A DNA stretch of 45,390 bases from Geobacteraceae bacterium. GTDB lineage: Bacteria > Desulfobacterota > Desulfuromonadia > Geobacterales > DSM-12255. Below are positions 15,449 through 24,632 of this stretch, piece by piece. A program made the translations under genes and the position numbers. The notes beneath the pieces were generated by a model. The model was not told where the DNA came from, did not search any database, and saw only the letters and a list, made by a program, of their open reading frames with translations. The stretch covers positions 13,660-59,049 of the forward strand of contig JACABD010000023.1 in the NCBI GenBank assembly GCA_013377075.1. The letters are read 5' to 3'. The number at the start of each line of letters is the position of its first letter. Positions within the stretch are counted from its first letter, which is position 1.

Positions 15449-17752
15449 CTATTTGATGCAGACTCTCCTAACCTCTTTTATGTCAGTGAGTCCTTGGAAG
15501 CATTTGAGGATGCCGTCCTGTTTCAGTGTTGTCATGCCGTCAGACATTGCCTGGCGGCGGATAAACTCAACTTCACCCTTCTTTTTGATCAGACTCCTCA
15601 TTTCGTCAGTCCCTGTAAGTATCTCATGGAGGCCAAGTCTCCCCTTGTATCCTGAGTCATTGCATTTTGGGCAGCCGACAGGTCTGACCAGTATTATATC
15701 GGCAGGGTTCAGCCCTGTTGCTTCGAAGTCTGCTCTGCCGTATTCCTCGATTATATCCTCTAGCTCCTGAGGATGTGGCTTGTAACTGTCCTTGCAGTTT
15801 GTGCAGATCCTTCTGGCAAGCCTCTGAGCAAGTATGCAAAGAATTGCGTCGGAGAAGCTGAACGGATCCATCCCCATGTCAAGAAGGCGGGTAACAGTTT
15901 CCGGTGCCGAGTTCGTATGCAGTGTCGAAAACACAAGGTGGCCGGTCAGTGAGGCCTCAATCCCCATTGCTGTTGTCTCCTCATCCCGCATCTCACCAAC
16001 CATGATGACATCAGGGTCGGCACGAAGGAATGCTCGAAGCGCAGTTGCGAATGTAAAGTTTATCTTGTTGTTGACCTGAACCTGCCTGAGCCCTTTTTGT
16101 GTGATTTCAACAGGATCCTCTGCTGTCCAGATCTTGGTTTCAGGGGTGTTGATTGTTGAAATTGCCGAGTGCAGGGTGGTCGTCTTACCGGAGCCGGTCG
16201 GCCCGACTACCAGTATAAGTCCGTATGGTTTTTCTATTGCGTGTTCAAAAGCCTTCATGTTCCTCTCGGTAAGGCCGAGGTTCCCAAAAGGTATCGGTTC
16301 GCCGGAGGCAAGTATCCTCATGACAACATCTTCGAGTTGTCCGGCTGTAGGGAGAGTTGCAACCCTCAGTTCTACGTCAATCGGGCCGAATTTCTTGAAG
16401 TCAATTTTACCGTCCTGGGGTTTGCGTCGTTCGGCAATATCAAGGCCTGACATGATCTTGATCCGTGAAGTCAGGGCGTACTTGTATTTGTAGGGGATAC
16501 GCTGATAGATTTTGCATCTGCCGTCGATCCTTATCCTCACCATGACGTCATTTTTGCCTGGATATGGCTCGATATGAATATCAGATGCCTTGGCGTTATA
16601 GGCCTCACAGATGATCTTGTTGACAAGCTGGACAATTACGCTGTCCTGTTCTGAAACTTTTTGTACTTCAGACTCGACATCCGGTTCTTCACCGGACTCC
16701 AGTTTACTGAGAAGTTCATGAATGCTTCCTGAACCTGACTCACCGGCTGAAGAAATGTTGTAGAAATTGTCAATGAACTTTTCGATGTCATCCCTGAATG
16801 CGCCGACAAAGCTGAGCCTTTTGTATTCGGGGTAAACAAATTTTATGAGATCCTGTTTACCAAGATCGGTCGGGTCTTCCATGGCGAGATGAAGAATGCC
16901 GTTTTCCACCTTTACCGGAACCCAGCGTTCTTTTTTAAGACGATCGGATTTAATCTTCGAGAGGATCTCCTCGATATGTGGGAGGGTTGAATCAAATTCA
17001 ATGAATTCGGTGCCGAAATACAGGCTTAATGCTTTTGCCATTTCATCGCGGCTGATCTTCATTTCACGAACTATGAGAAGGTCAAGGCCAATGGAAGCGG
17101 CATCCGGGTGTGCTGAGAGTTTTTGTATGTCATTTTCGTCGATAAGGTTTTTATCGAGAAGATAGTTGTATCTTGACTTGGCGCGTATCAGCTTGGTCGA
17201 AGCATTGAGGCGGTGGATGTTATAGATTGCTATGGAGAGTGATGCCGCAAGTTCATTTGCATAGCCAAGGTCAACTTCGCTGAAAATTTCAGACCCTTTC
17301 TTGTTTATAAGCTGGATGACACCAATCAGGTTGCTATTGAATTTCATTGGAACGCAGAGAACCTGACGTGTCCGGTAACCGGTCTTTTGATCCCATGATA
17401 TGTCGAATCTGAGATCAGAGCCTGTCATACTAAGTTCATGCTGATCGTAGGCGTCCTTTATGTTTACCACTGTTGCAGTCAAAGCACAGTAGCCTGAAAG
17501 ACTGCTGGAGTTTATCGGCACGATTATCTGGGTAACTTCAGCACCTGATTTTACACGGGAAATAAGAGCATTGCGTTTCGTGTCAGCAACATAAATAGTC
17601 ATCCTGTCAGCATCAAAAAGAGCAGCTATGCTGTCTTTGAGGAGGATGAGAATGTCGTTGAGGTTTGTGGCGGAGTGAATGTCATTAATTCGCTCCATGA
17701 ATTTTTTTCTGAACTCAAGCTGTTGTTTGAGATGCTCGGTTTCTGTGCTCAT
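15449..17752 (-). CDS. GspE/PilB-family ATPase with N-terminal GAF domain (767 aa)
   Basis: An N-terminal GAF domain (about 20-180) is followed by a GspE N-terminal domain (about 190-340) and the secretion/pilus ATPase (about 370-760). The ATPase has Walker A GPTGSGKTTT, Asp box AEDPVEI, Walker B region ADPDVIMVGEMRD and His box TGHLVFSTLHTN. Two CxxC pairs (CTNCKDSYKP, GCPKCNDSGYKGR) form the zinc site of GspE/PilB. Shine-Dalgarno AGAGG precedes ATG 17752. No pilin, platform or secretin gene is adjacent. Probably powers assembly of a type IV pilus or type II system elsewhere, with input from the GAF domain. Confidence 0.92.
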   Translation of the reverse strand: MSTETEHLKQQLEFRKKFMERINDIHSATNLNDILILLKDSIAALFDADRMTIYVADTKRNALISRVKSGAEVTQIIVPINSSSLSGYCALTATVVNIKDAYDQHELSMTGSDLRFDISWDQKTGYRTRQVLCVPMKFNSNLIGVIQLINKKGSEIFSEVDLGYANELAASLSIAIYNIHRLNASTKLIRAKSRYNYLLDKNLIDENDIQKLSAHPDAASIGLDLLIVREMKISRDEMAKALSLYFGTEFIEFDSTLPHIEEILSKIKSDRLKKERWVPVKVENGILHLAMEDPTDLGKQDLIKFVYPEYKRLSFVGAFRDDIEKFIDNFYNISSAGESGSGSIHELLSKLESGEEPDVESEVQKVSEQDSVIVQLVNKIICEAYNAKASDIHIEPYPGKNDVMVRIRIDGRCKIYQRIPYKYKYALTSRIKIMSGLDIAERRKPQDGKIDFKKFGPIDVELRVATLPTAGQLEDVVMRILASGEPIPFGNLGLTERNMKAFEHAIEKPYGLILVVGPTGSGKTTTLHSAISTINTPETKIWTAEDPVEITQKGLRQVQVNNKINFTFATALRAFLRADPDVIMVGEMRDEETTAMGIEASLTGHLVFSTLHTNSAPETVTRLLDMGMDPFSFSDAILCILAQRLARRICTNCKDSYKPHPQELEDIIEEYGRADFEATGLNPADIILVRPVGCPKCNDSGYKGRLGLHEILTGTDEMRSLIKKKGEVEFIRRQAMSDGMTTLKQDGILKCFQGLTDIKEVRRVCIK

Positions 17753-17868
17753 AAAAACCTCTCCTGGAAGTTCTTTTAATGCTTTTGTGAGTTCGGTTAC
17801 AATAGAACATATTTACTTTTTTTCAAGTAGATATACTAACATGATGCTATATTTAGTACGTGTATATA

Positions 17869-17897
17869 TTGACAGATGGTAGAATATTTATTAAAAA
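17869..17897 (+). promoter_or_regulatory. Possible sigma-70 promoter of the cytochrome/efflux operon
   Basis: Perfect TTGACA at 17869-17874, then after 17 nt TAAAAA (4 of 6 to TATAAT), about 50 bp before the cytochrome ATG and its GGAGG site. Only the -35 is strong. Confidence 0.4.
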
Positions 17898-17949
17898 AGA
17901 TGCTGCCATATTGGTATAAGTTTGCATTAAGCTGGCTACAGGAGGAAGC

Positions 17950-19401
17950 ATGAAGAGTTATTCCAAGTTGTTACCGATTTTATCACTGGTTATTTTATTC
18001 GCACTACAAGTCTCGGCAGCAGCTGAACCTGCAGTTTTTTCGTTTGACAAGGCACAATATACTTACTATCCGTCGCTCATTCAGTGGGATAAGAGCGATG
18101 TGCCGTTTACGCCGCCGCAGACCTGCGGAGGCTGTCATCCAAGACAGTATAACGAATGGAAGGGCTCAGTTCATAACATGGCGTTGATCGATCCAATCTA
18201 TCAGGGTGAGCTTAACAAGGCTGGCAAGGCTGTCGGACACACAATAACCCGCCAGTGCGAGGGGTGTCACTCTCCTGCAGGAATGGTGACCGGTGAAATC
18301 AAGGGGGCAGGGCTTAAAGGTCTTTCGGAAATGGCTCTGGCCGGAGTTTCCTGTGATATCTGCCATTCTATCAGCGCTGTTACTCATCTGCAGACCCCGA
18401 CCCATGAGCCTGAAAATGGTTCAATGTTTCTTTCTCCAGGCAAGGATGGAAAACCTGTGAAACGGGCTCCATACAAGCCTTCCGAGAACTGCGGCGGCGG
18501 TTTTCACCAGTGCGAACAGACCAGTTTTAAACTAAAATCCGAGATCTGTGCATCATGCCATAATGTTTACCACTTTGATGCACACTTTCCTATTGAGGCG
18601 ACTCAGAACGAGTGGAAGGCCGGGGCCTATGCCCAGGCTGATATTCTCTGTCAGGACTGCCACATGGTTGACACAAAGACTTTTCTTGAGGTTGCTGATA
18701 CCTTCAGAAAACCGAAAAGGGAGGAATATCGTCACTACTTTAACGGCGCCAACTATCTCCTCTCATACCTGGGGGCGGAAGCGGCAAAAATCTCCGGTGA
18801 CAGCAGACTGGCTAAAAACCTTATGGCTCAGTACGACATGGCCATTGAAAGGCTGAAAAGCTCCGCTGATCTTGAAGTTACACCGGTTTACAGAAACGGT
18901 GCACTTGCCGAAATAAAGGTGCGGACAAGGAACATCAGAGCCGGTCACAATCTGCCGACATCGCTTACAAACATCCGCCAGATGTGGCTTGAGGTCGTGG
19001 CAAGGGATGAAAATGGCAAGGTTGTCCTTTCCACAGGCCAGGTGAAGGGGGATGGCACTCTTCCGGATGATGTCAGAATCTTCAACTCTGACGGCATGGG
19101 GAGTGATTTCCACTTCTCCGTCCATCCCTGGGTGATTACTTCATTCTCCAGACACGACACCATACCGCCAAAGGGCCATAAGGATGTCTATTACGGTGTT
19201 AATCCCGGTATTGGCACAAAGAGTATCTCTGTTGAGGTAAAGCTTCGTTATCGCCAGGCAGACCAGAAAATTGCTGAAGCTCTGCTGGCCGCGGTCCCAA
19301 AGGATATCGACCTGAAAGCTGTCTATGGGCTGGAAAATGTGCCAACCCTGCCGGTGGTTGACATGGTGGTCAGTAACAGCATATTTAAGACAGCAAACTG
19401 A
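17950..19401 (+). CDS. Periplasmic pentaheme c-type cytochrome, c554-like (483 aa)
   Basis: Signal peptide (LLPILSLVILFALQVSAAA). Five CxxCH heme motifs: CGGCH (~59), CEGCH (~103), CDICH (~135), CASCH (~200), CQDCH (~234). A sixth cysteine pair, CGGGFHQC (~181), is not a standard heme site. The layout resembles cytochrome c554/multiheme families; the C-terminal half is a beta domain (IRAGHNLPTSLTN, WLEVVARDENG) without heme. It would carry electrons in the periplasm. GGAGG lies 5 nt before ATG. It shares 1 nt with the adaptor gene that follows, so it heads the operon to 24272. Confidence 0.88.
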   Translation: MKSYSKLLPILSLVILFALQVSAAAEPAVFSFDKAQYTYYPSLIQWDKSDVPFTPPQTCGGCHPRQYNEWKGSVHNMALIDPIYQGELNKAGKAVGHTITRQCEGCHSPAGMVTGEIKGAGLKGLSEMALAGVSCDICHSISAVTHLQTPTHEPENGSMFLSPGKDGKPVKRAPYKPSENCGGGFHQCEQTSFKLKSEICASCHNVYHFDAHFPIEATQNEWKAGAYAQADILCQDCHMVDTKTFLEVADTFRKPKREEYRHYFNGANYLLSYLGAEAAKISGDSRLAKNLMAQYDMAIERLKSSADLEVTPVYRNGALAEIKVRTRNIRAGHNLPTSLTNIRQMWLEVVARDENGKVVLSTGQVKGDGTLPDDVRIFNSDGMGSDFHFSVHPWVITSFSRHDTIPPKGHKDVYYGVNPGIGTKSISVEVKLRYRQADQKIAEALLAAVPKDIDLKAVYGLENVPTLPVVDMVVSNSIFKTAN

Positions 19402-20609
19402 TGACTGTAGATATTTCCAGGCTGAAAATTGACAGGGGGAGTCAGGTCGCAACCGGTTCTTCGAAGAGTCGGCGCCGCTATATCATCATGCTGCTGCTTG
19501 CAGTGGTGCTGATTGCCTTCATTTTCAAGGCTGTTTCCATGCGTGCAATCGAGATCGAGACAGCCACTGTCACCATGCAATATCCGAGCAGCTCCTTCAC
19601 ACTTCTTAATGCCAGCGGCTATGTGGTTGCCCAGCGAAAGGCTGCACTTGCTTCAAAGGCTACCGGGCGCCTGGAATGGCTCGGTGTGGAAGAGGGGAGC
19701 CGTGTAAAAAGCGGCCAGGTGATAGCGCGGCTTGAGGGGCTTGATTCAGAAGCGTTGCAGAAACAGGCGAAGGCGTTGGTCGGTTCGGCAGCAGCAAACC
19801 GCGACCAGGCTGATGTGGAACTTAAGGATTCTGTGCGTTCCCTGAAGAGAAACCGGGAACTGCTGGCGCAAGGGATAGTTGCCCAGGCTGACTATGACGT
19901 TGCCGAGGCACGGGAAAACCGCGCCAGAGCCGCACTGGCTGCGGCAGAAGCTAATATATCCGTCTCAAGGGCAGCGCTTCAGGGAGCTGATGTGTCTGTC
20001 GACTACACAAAAATCCGAGCCCCCTTTGATGCTGTAGTCCTTACCAAAAATGCCGATGTCGGCGATATTGTCACCCCCCTTGGTGCGGCTGCCAATGCCA
20101 AGGCTTCTGTTGTCACCATTGCCGATCTTGCCTCCCTTCGGGTCGAAGTCGATGTCTCGGAATCGAGCCTGGAAAAGGTAAAGATCGGGCAGCCCTGTGA
20201 AATCCTCCTTGACGCACTTCCCCATAACCGCTTCAAGGGTCTTGTGCACTCGATTGTGCCGACAGCTGACAGAAGCAAGGCAACGGTGATGGTAAAGGTC
20301 AGTTTTGTTGATCGTGACCAGAGGATTCTCCCTGAGATGAGTGCCAAGGTTGCATTTCTTGAGCGTGCTGTGACCGGCGAGGAGCAAAAACCCAGGGTCA
20401 TGTTGCCTAAAAACGCGCCATTGGAGAGTGATGGTAAAAAGATCGTTTATCTGCTTGTTGATAACAGGGTCATTGAGACAAAGATTGAAGTTGTTGGCGG
20501 CAGTGGTGATCTGGTTGAGGTGAAAGGGGTCAAAGTCGGTGACAAAGTAGCTCTTAAGCCCCTTGGCAAGCTTTCCAACGGAACAAAGGTTAAAGTCGCA
20601 CAAAAGTAA
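19401..20609 (+). CDS. MacA/HlyD-type periplasmic adaptor (402 aa)
   Basis: Membrane-fusion protein: one N-terminal TM (about 27-46), lipoyl half-motifs (GYVVAQRKAALASKATGRLE and the second half after the hairpin), an alpha-helical hairpin (about 110-190), the beta-barrel domain with KIRAPFDAVVLTKNADVGD, and a membrane-proximal C-terminus. It bridges the inner-membrane ABC transporter to an outer-membrane component. The ATG shares one base with the cytochrome stop. The matching ATPase and permease are two genes downstream; no TolC-like gene is nearby. Confidence 0.9.
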   Translation: MTVDISRLKIDRGSQVATGSSKSRRRYIIMLLLAVVLIAFIFKAVSMRAIEIETATVTMQYPSSSFTLLNASGYVVAQRKAALASKATGRLEWLGVEEGSRVKSGQVIARLEGLDSEALQKQAKALVGSAAANRDQADVELKDSVRSLKRNRELLAQGIVAQADYDVAEARENRARAALAAAEANISVSRAALQGADVSVDYTKIRAPFDAVVLTKNADVGDIVTPLGAAANAKASVVTIADLASLRVEVDVSESSLEKVKIGQPCEILLDALPHNRFKGLVHSIVPTADRSKATVMVKVSFVDRDQRILPEMSAKVAFLERAVTGEEQKPRVMLPKNAPLESDGKKIVYLLVDNRVIETKIEVVGGSGDLVEVKGVKVGDKVALKPLGKLSNGTKVKVAQK

Positions 20610-20622
20610 ACCGGGGGCGCAA

Positions 20623-22404
20623 ATGCAGAATACCTTTTCAAAACCGATTGTCAGGGAGATTGCCTTGAGACTGAACTCCCTGATTCTGTTGCTGCCCGTA
20701 TGCATTTTACTTTTTGCAGCCTCAGCCTATTCGGCGCCATCTTCCGATTTCAGAAAAATCAAGGTTGCAGTTCTCGACTTTCAGCAGAACGGCCAGTTTG
20801 AAACCAGCGATATCGGCAAGATAGTAGCTGAATGGTTTACAACTACCCTTGTTGATTCCGGTCGTTTCGAGATCATTGAACGCCGCCTTCTCCAGCAGAT
20901 TCTCGATGAACAGAAAATCGGTGCGTCAGGGCTTATCGATCCGAGGAGCGCATCGCAACTTGGACGTCTTCTCGGAGTCAATACCGTGGTGAGCGGCACT
21001 GTACAGAGTTATGATCGAACATTCGAGCTGAATACCCGGCTCATAGATGTCGAGACAGGTTCCATAATAATTGCTGAAAGTGTCAAGGCAAGTTCAACCT
21101 CCTCCCTTAACGCCCTTGTCAAGCAGGTTGCTGACAAGATGATCCGCTACTTTCCCTTGAACGGATATGTGGTCCAGCGAACAGGTGAAAAGGGGGTCAT
21201 CGATCTTGGACGTAAGGCCGGTATTCATCCGGGAATGGTTTTCAAGGTTTTTGTCGAAGGCAAACCGTTGAAGCATCCAATGACCGGGGAGATCCTCTCT
21301 GTTGAAAGAATCGAGAAGGGGGTCATCAGAATCAAAGAGGTAAAGGACAAGACTTCAATCGGTGATATTGAAAAGGAGAACTGCCAGAACTGCATTAAGG
21401 TCGGTCATCTTGTCAGTGCCGTTCTTGCCGAAGATGATATGCCGTCCGAACCGTCTCCAGCACCAAGTACCGAGCCTGCTCCTGCGCCGGTCAAGGTAGC
21501 GCCGCCACCTCCTAAAACTTCTCTGCCTGCCGGTGTTTTTAAAATATTAAATGGCACCAGAAATGATATCAAGGCTACTGCTGTTGCAAACAACGGTTCA
21601 TTTGCCGCTACTGTCGATACAAGCGGCAATATCTCCCTCTGGGATATCAAGACCTGGAATCTGATAGAGACCTTCAAAGACAGCCGTGGGGCACTGAATG
21701 CAGTTGCCTTCAGCCCTGACTCGAAACTTGTTGTGACTGGTGGAAACGACAAGGAAGCGATAGTCTGGAGTATTGTCGACAAAAAGCCGATCTACAAGCA
21801 GAAGGTCAGGGATAAGATAACATCTATTGTCTTTGCCGGAGATTCTGCCGTTGCCATAGGCACTGACAGTAAACGATTCTTTGTCTGGGAGTATAAAAGT
21901 GGCGGGGATCCGCTCAGGGTCTCGACCGGCAGGGAAATACTTGCTCTTGCAGCAAGCCCTGACGGCAGGCAGATCGCAACCGGCAGTAGCGATAATGAAG
22001 TCTCGATCTGGGACAGTGCAAAAGGCGAAAAAATCCACAGCCTCAAGGGACATGACGGCAATATCAGGACCATACTTTATAGCCCCGGTGGCAAGTGGCT
22101 TTTTTCAGGGGCTGAGGACAAGCAGGTCATTATCTGGGATCCGCTCTCAGGCCGCCAGATTCGCAAACTCTCCGGTCATAACAATGACGTGCTATTCCTT
22201 GCTGTCAGCTCAGACGGTAGAAGGCTTGCCTCTTCAGATTCCAAAAAGAGTGATGGAACCATGATTGTCTGGGATACAACCAGTGGCGCCGAACTGAAAC
22301 GATTCACTTCGCCCAAGAGAGTTAGTTCCTTTGCCATGACACCTAACGGCAGGTATGCTCTTGGCGGTGTGGATAAAGATATGTATGTATTCTCTCTTGA
22401 TTAA
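20623..22404 (+). CDS. CsgG-like domain fused to WD40 repeats (593 aa)
   Basis: ATG 20623 follows a GGGGG site; a longer frame begins inside the adaptor gene. Signal peptide (SLILLLPVCILLFAASAYSA, no lipobox). Residues about 27-160 resemble the CsgG family (KVAVLDFQQNG, ERRLLQQILDEQ, LGVNTVVSGTVQSYDRTFEL). About 175-270 resembles a FlgT-type C-terminal domain (GRKAGIHPGMVFKVF). A Pro-rich linker leads to a WD40-like propeller (about 330-590; SLWDIKTW, IVWSIVDK, SIWDSAKG, IIWDPLSG, IVWDTTSG). A periplasmic or outer-membrane scaffold is likely. Sits between adaptor and ATPase genes in one operon. Confidence 0.85.
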   Translation: MQNTFSKPIVREIALRLNSLILLLPVCILLFAASAYSAPSSDFRKIKVAVLDFQQNGQFETSDIGKIVAEWFTTTLVDSGRFEIIERRLLQQILDEQKIGASGLIDPRSASQLGRLLGVNTVVSGTVQSYDRTFELNTRLIDVETGSIIIAESVKASSTSSLNALVKQVADKMIRYFPLNGYVVQRTGEKGVIDLGRKAGIHPGMVFKVFVEGKPLKHPMTGEILSVERIEKGVIRIKEVKDKTSIGDIEKENCQNCIKVGHLVSAVLAEDDMPSEPSPAPSTEPAPAPVKVAPPPPKTSLPAGVFKILNGTRNDIKATAVANNGSFAATVDTSGNISLWDIKTWNLIETFKDSRGALNAVAFSPDSKLVVTGGNDKEAIVWSIVDKKPIYKQKVRDKITSIVFAGDSAVAIGTDSKRFFVWEYKSGGDPLRVSTGREILALAASPDGRQIATGSSDNEVSIWDSAKGEKIHSLKGHDGNIRTILYSPGGKWLFSGAEDKQVIIWDPLSGRQIRKLSGHNNDVLFLAVSSDGRRLASSDSKKSDGTMIVWDTTSGAELKRFTSPKRVSSFAMTPNGRYALGGVDKDMYVFSLD

Positions 22405-22406
22405 AG

Positions 22407-23111
22407 GTGGTGGCTATCGACTCTGAAATTGTCAGATTAATCGATGTTTCAAAGAGCTATTATCGCGGCAGTCAGATGATTCCTGTCCTTGAAGGGATAA
22501 GTTTCGACATAGTTGCCGGTGAATTCCTTGCTCTCATGGGCCCATCCGGTTCGGGTAAAAGCACCCTGTTAAATCTCATTGCCGGGATCGACAAGCCTGA
22601 CAGCGGAATCATAGCTGTTAACGGCGTCGATATCACCACCCTTTCCGAATCGGATCTGGCTGCCTGGCGGGCTGCCAATGTCGGTTTTATCTTCCAGTTC
22701 TATAACCTGATCCCGGTGCTCACCGCCTTTGAGAATGTCGAACTCCCCCTTCTTTTGACCGGTCTTTCCAGAAAGAAACGCAAAGAACATGTGGAGACAG
22801 TGCTCTCCCTTGTCAGCCTCAGTGACCGGATGGATCACTATCCGTCGGAACTCTCCGGAGGCCAGCAGCAGCGAGTGGCGATTGCCAGGGCAATGGTTGC
22901 AGACCCGCCGATCCTTGTTGCTGACGAGCCTACAGGTGATCTGGACAGAGTTTCCGCCGCAGAAATCCTTGGTCTCATGTCCAGGTTGGTTGAGGATTTC
23001 GGCAAGACCATCATCATGGTGACCCATGACCCGAAATCAGCCGAAAAGGCCGGCCGGATCGTACACCTTGAAAAAGGGGAGCTGGTTTCATCCTCTTTTT
23101 CCCATCAGTAG
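22407..23111 (+). CDS. ABC transporter ATPase, LolD/MacB type (234 aa)
   Basis: Complete nucleotide-binding domain: Walker A GPSGSGKST, Q-loop region FIFQFYNLIPVL, signature LSGGQQQRVAIARAM, Walker B ILVADEPTGDLD and switch His in MVTHDPKS. Start GTG 22407 lies 2 nt after the previous stop; translation is probably coupled. It should pair with the FtsX-type permease that follows by 3 nt. Because permease and ATPase are separate, the layout is closer to LolCDE or MacB-split systems than to one-chain MacB. Confidence 0.95.
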   Translation: MVAIDSEIVRLIDVSKSYYRGSQMIPVLEGISFDIVAGEFLALMGPSGSGKSTLLNLIAGIDKPDSGIIAVNGVDITTLSESDLAAWRAANVGFIFQFYNLIPVLTAFENVELPLLLTGLSRKKRKEHVETVLSLVSLSDRMDHYPSELSGGQQQRVAIARAMVADPPILVADEPTGDLDRVSAAEILGLMSRLVEDFGKTIIMVTHDPKSAEKAGRIVHLEKGELVSSSFSHQ

Positions 23112-23114
23112 CCG

Positions 23115-24272
23115 ATGTTTATCATCAAGCTGATAATCCGCAACGCTTTTCGCCATAAACTCCGCGCCATGCTTACTGTCACCGGTGTTGCAATCGCCAT
23201 CCTTGCCTTCGGACTGCTTAAGACCCTTGTCAGCCTCTGGTATCTGGGTGTTGAAGCATCTTCATCCACGCGGCTTGTGACGCGCAGCTCCATTTCCCTG
23301 GTCTTTTCCATGCCTGTCTCATACAAAGAGCGGATTCGCCATGTCCCCGGTGTTACCGGTGTCAGCACGATGAACTGGTTTGGCGGTGTTTATGTAACAG
23401 AGAAGAACTTCTTCCCGAATTTCGCTGTTGAGCCCGAATCATTTCTCAAAGTCTATCCGGAATTCATCCTTGATGAGCGGGAGAAAAAAAGCTTTCTTAC
23501 TGACCGAACCGGTGCTGTTGCCGGTCGAAAACTGGCTGCAAAGTATGGCTGGAAGATCGGCGACAGAATATCGCTGAAAGGGACGATCTTTCCCGGTGAA
23601 TGGAATTTTGTGCTGCGCGGCATTTACCATGGGGCCCAGAAGAGCACCGATGAATCCCAGTTCTTCTTCAACTGGGACTACCTGAATGAGACAATGCGCA
23701 AAACAGTGCCAAGGCGTGCCGATCAGGTCGGTATCTATGTTGTTGCCGTAGCAAGGCCGGATCAGGCGGCAGAGGTTGCCGAGGAGATAGATGCCACCTT
23801 CAAAAACTCCCTTGCTGAAACACGCACCGAGACGGAGAAAGCCTTCCAGCTCAGCTTTGTCGCCATGACCGAGGCCATCATGATAGCCATCCAGATTGTC
23901 TCCTATGTGGTCATCGTCATCATCATGGTGGTTGCAGCAAACACCATGGCAATGACCGCCAGGGAGCGGATCGCAGAGTATGCAACATTGAAAGTCCTCG
24001 GTTTCAAGGGGTATCATATTGCAGGGGCGGTATTCGGCGAGTCGCTGTTCATCGCCATGCTTGGCGGCATTGCAGGTGTTCTGCTCACATTCCCGGCAGC
24101 AGGCTGGCTTGAGAGCACGCTCTCACAGTTTTTCCCCGTATTCCAGATCGCGCCGTCAACGGTTATCCTCCAGTTTGTTGCCGCCCTTATTGTTGGGCTT
24201 GTTGCCGGAATCTTCCCCACCTGGCGTGGGGCGACGATTCAGATTGCCCAGGGGCTGAGGCGGATTGGGTAG
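23115..24272 (+). CDS. FtsX/MacB-family ABC permease (385 aa)
   Basis: Four-TM type: TM1 near residues 17-38 (MLTVTGVAIAILAFGLLKTL), a large periplasmic domain (about 45-260), then three C-terminal TM segments with the FtsX-type MTARERIAEYATLKVLGFKG loop and a final IFPTWRGATIQIAQGLR. Works with the preceding ATPase and adaptor. Last gene of the cytochrome operon; a rho-independent terminator follows at 24356-24386. Confidence 0.93.
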   Translation: MFIIKLIIRNAFRHKLRAMLTVTGVAIAILAFGLLKTLVSLWYLGVEASSSTRLVTRSSISLVFSMPVSYKERIRHVPGVTGVSTMNWFGGVYVTEKNFFPNFAVEPESFLKVYPEFILDEREKKSFLTDRTGAVAGRKLAAKYGWKIGDRISLKGTIFPGEWNFVLRGIYHGAQKSTDESQFFFNWDYLNETMRKTVPRRADQVGIYVVAVARPDQAAEVAEEIDATFKNSLAETRTETEKAFQLSFVAMTEAIMIAIQIVSYVVIVIIMVVAANTMAMTARERIAEYATLKVLGFKGYHIAGAVFGESLFIAMLGGIAGVLLTFPAAGWLESTLSQFFPVFQIAPSTVILQFVAALIVGLVAGIFPTWRGATIQIAQGLRRIG

Positions 24273-24355
24273 GGTGGGATGACAACACTAATTCGCTGCT
24301 GAAGAAGCTGCAATCTGTTGTTGCTCTTTTACTAGTTTGGAAGATTCAGACAAAT

Positions 24356-24386
24356 CAGCCCCGTATCAAATACTGGGGCTGTTTTT
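24356..24386 (+). terminator. Rho-independent terminator of the cytochrome/ABC operon
   Basis: CAGCCCC-GTAT / ATAC-(T)-GGGGCTG stem with a 3-nt loop and one bulge, followed by TTTTT. It also lies just beyond the stop of the convergent small RHH gene. Confidence 0.85.
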
Positions 24387-24399
24387 GTGGTGGCGGGTT

Positions 24400-24582
24400 T
24401 CAGCTGGCGCTTCTTAGCTCATTCTGTTCAAACTGCATGGCAATGACGCTCATCGCTTCACGCATGATGTCGGAAACGCTTCTGTGGGTGCGCTCTACCA
24501 GGCTTTCAAGGTCCTTGCGCTCTTCGTCACTGATTCGCATTGAAATTACATTATATCTTGGATTTTCTCTCATCTTACCCAT
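24400..24582 (-). CDS. Small ribbon-helix-helix (CopG-like) DNA-binding protein (60 aa)
   Basis: ATG 24582 is chosen: CAGGAG precedes it, and the longer frame to 24657 would cross the -24/-12 promoter at 24633-24648. The core, YNVISMRISDEERKDLESLV then HRSVSDIMREAMSVIA, fits RHH_1: a basic beta strand and two helices, usually a dimeric repressor. No toxin gene is adjacent (next minus-strand frames are shadows), so it is not an evident antitoxin. Convergent with the ABC operon, divergent from the polyferredoxin fusion. Confidence 0.75.
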   Translation of the reverse strand: MGKMRENPRYNVISMRISDEERKDLESLVERTHRSVSDIMREAMSVIAMQFEQNELRSAS

Positions 24583-24632
24583 TGTCTTACTCTCCTGATT
24601 TTTTTCAATTTGATAACTTGTATTCATGGTAT

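Noticed and set aside
17912-17925. Sigma-54 promoter before the cytochrome gene
   Set aside because: TGG and TTTGC are present, but GG and GC are 9 nt apart instead of 10, which normally abolishes function.
18490-18513. Sixth heme-binding motif in the cytochrome
   Set aside because: CGGGFHQC is neither CxxCH nor one of the accepted CxxxCH/CxxxxCH forms, because the His precedes the second Cys.
24400-24582. Antitoxin of a toxin-antitoxin pair
   Set aside because: The RHH fold fits, but no toxin-sized gene lies next to it on the same strand.
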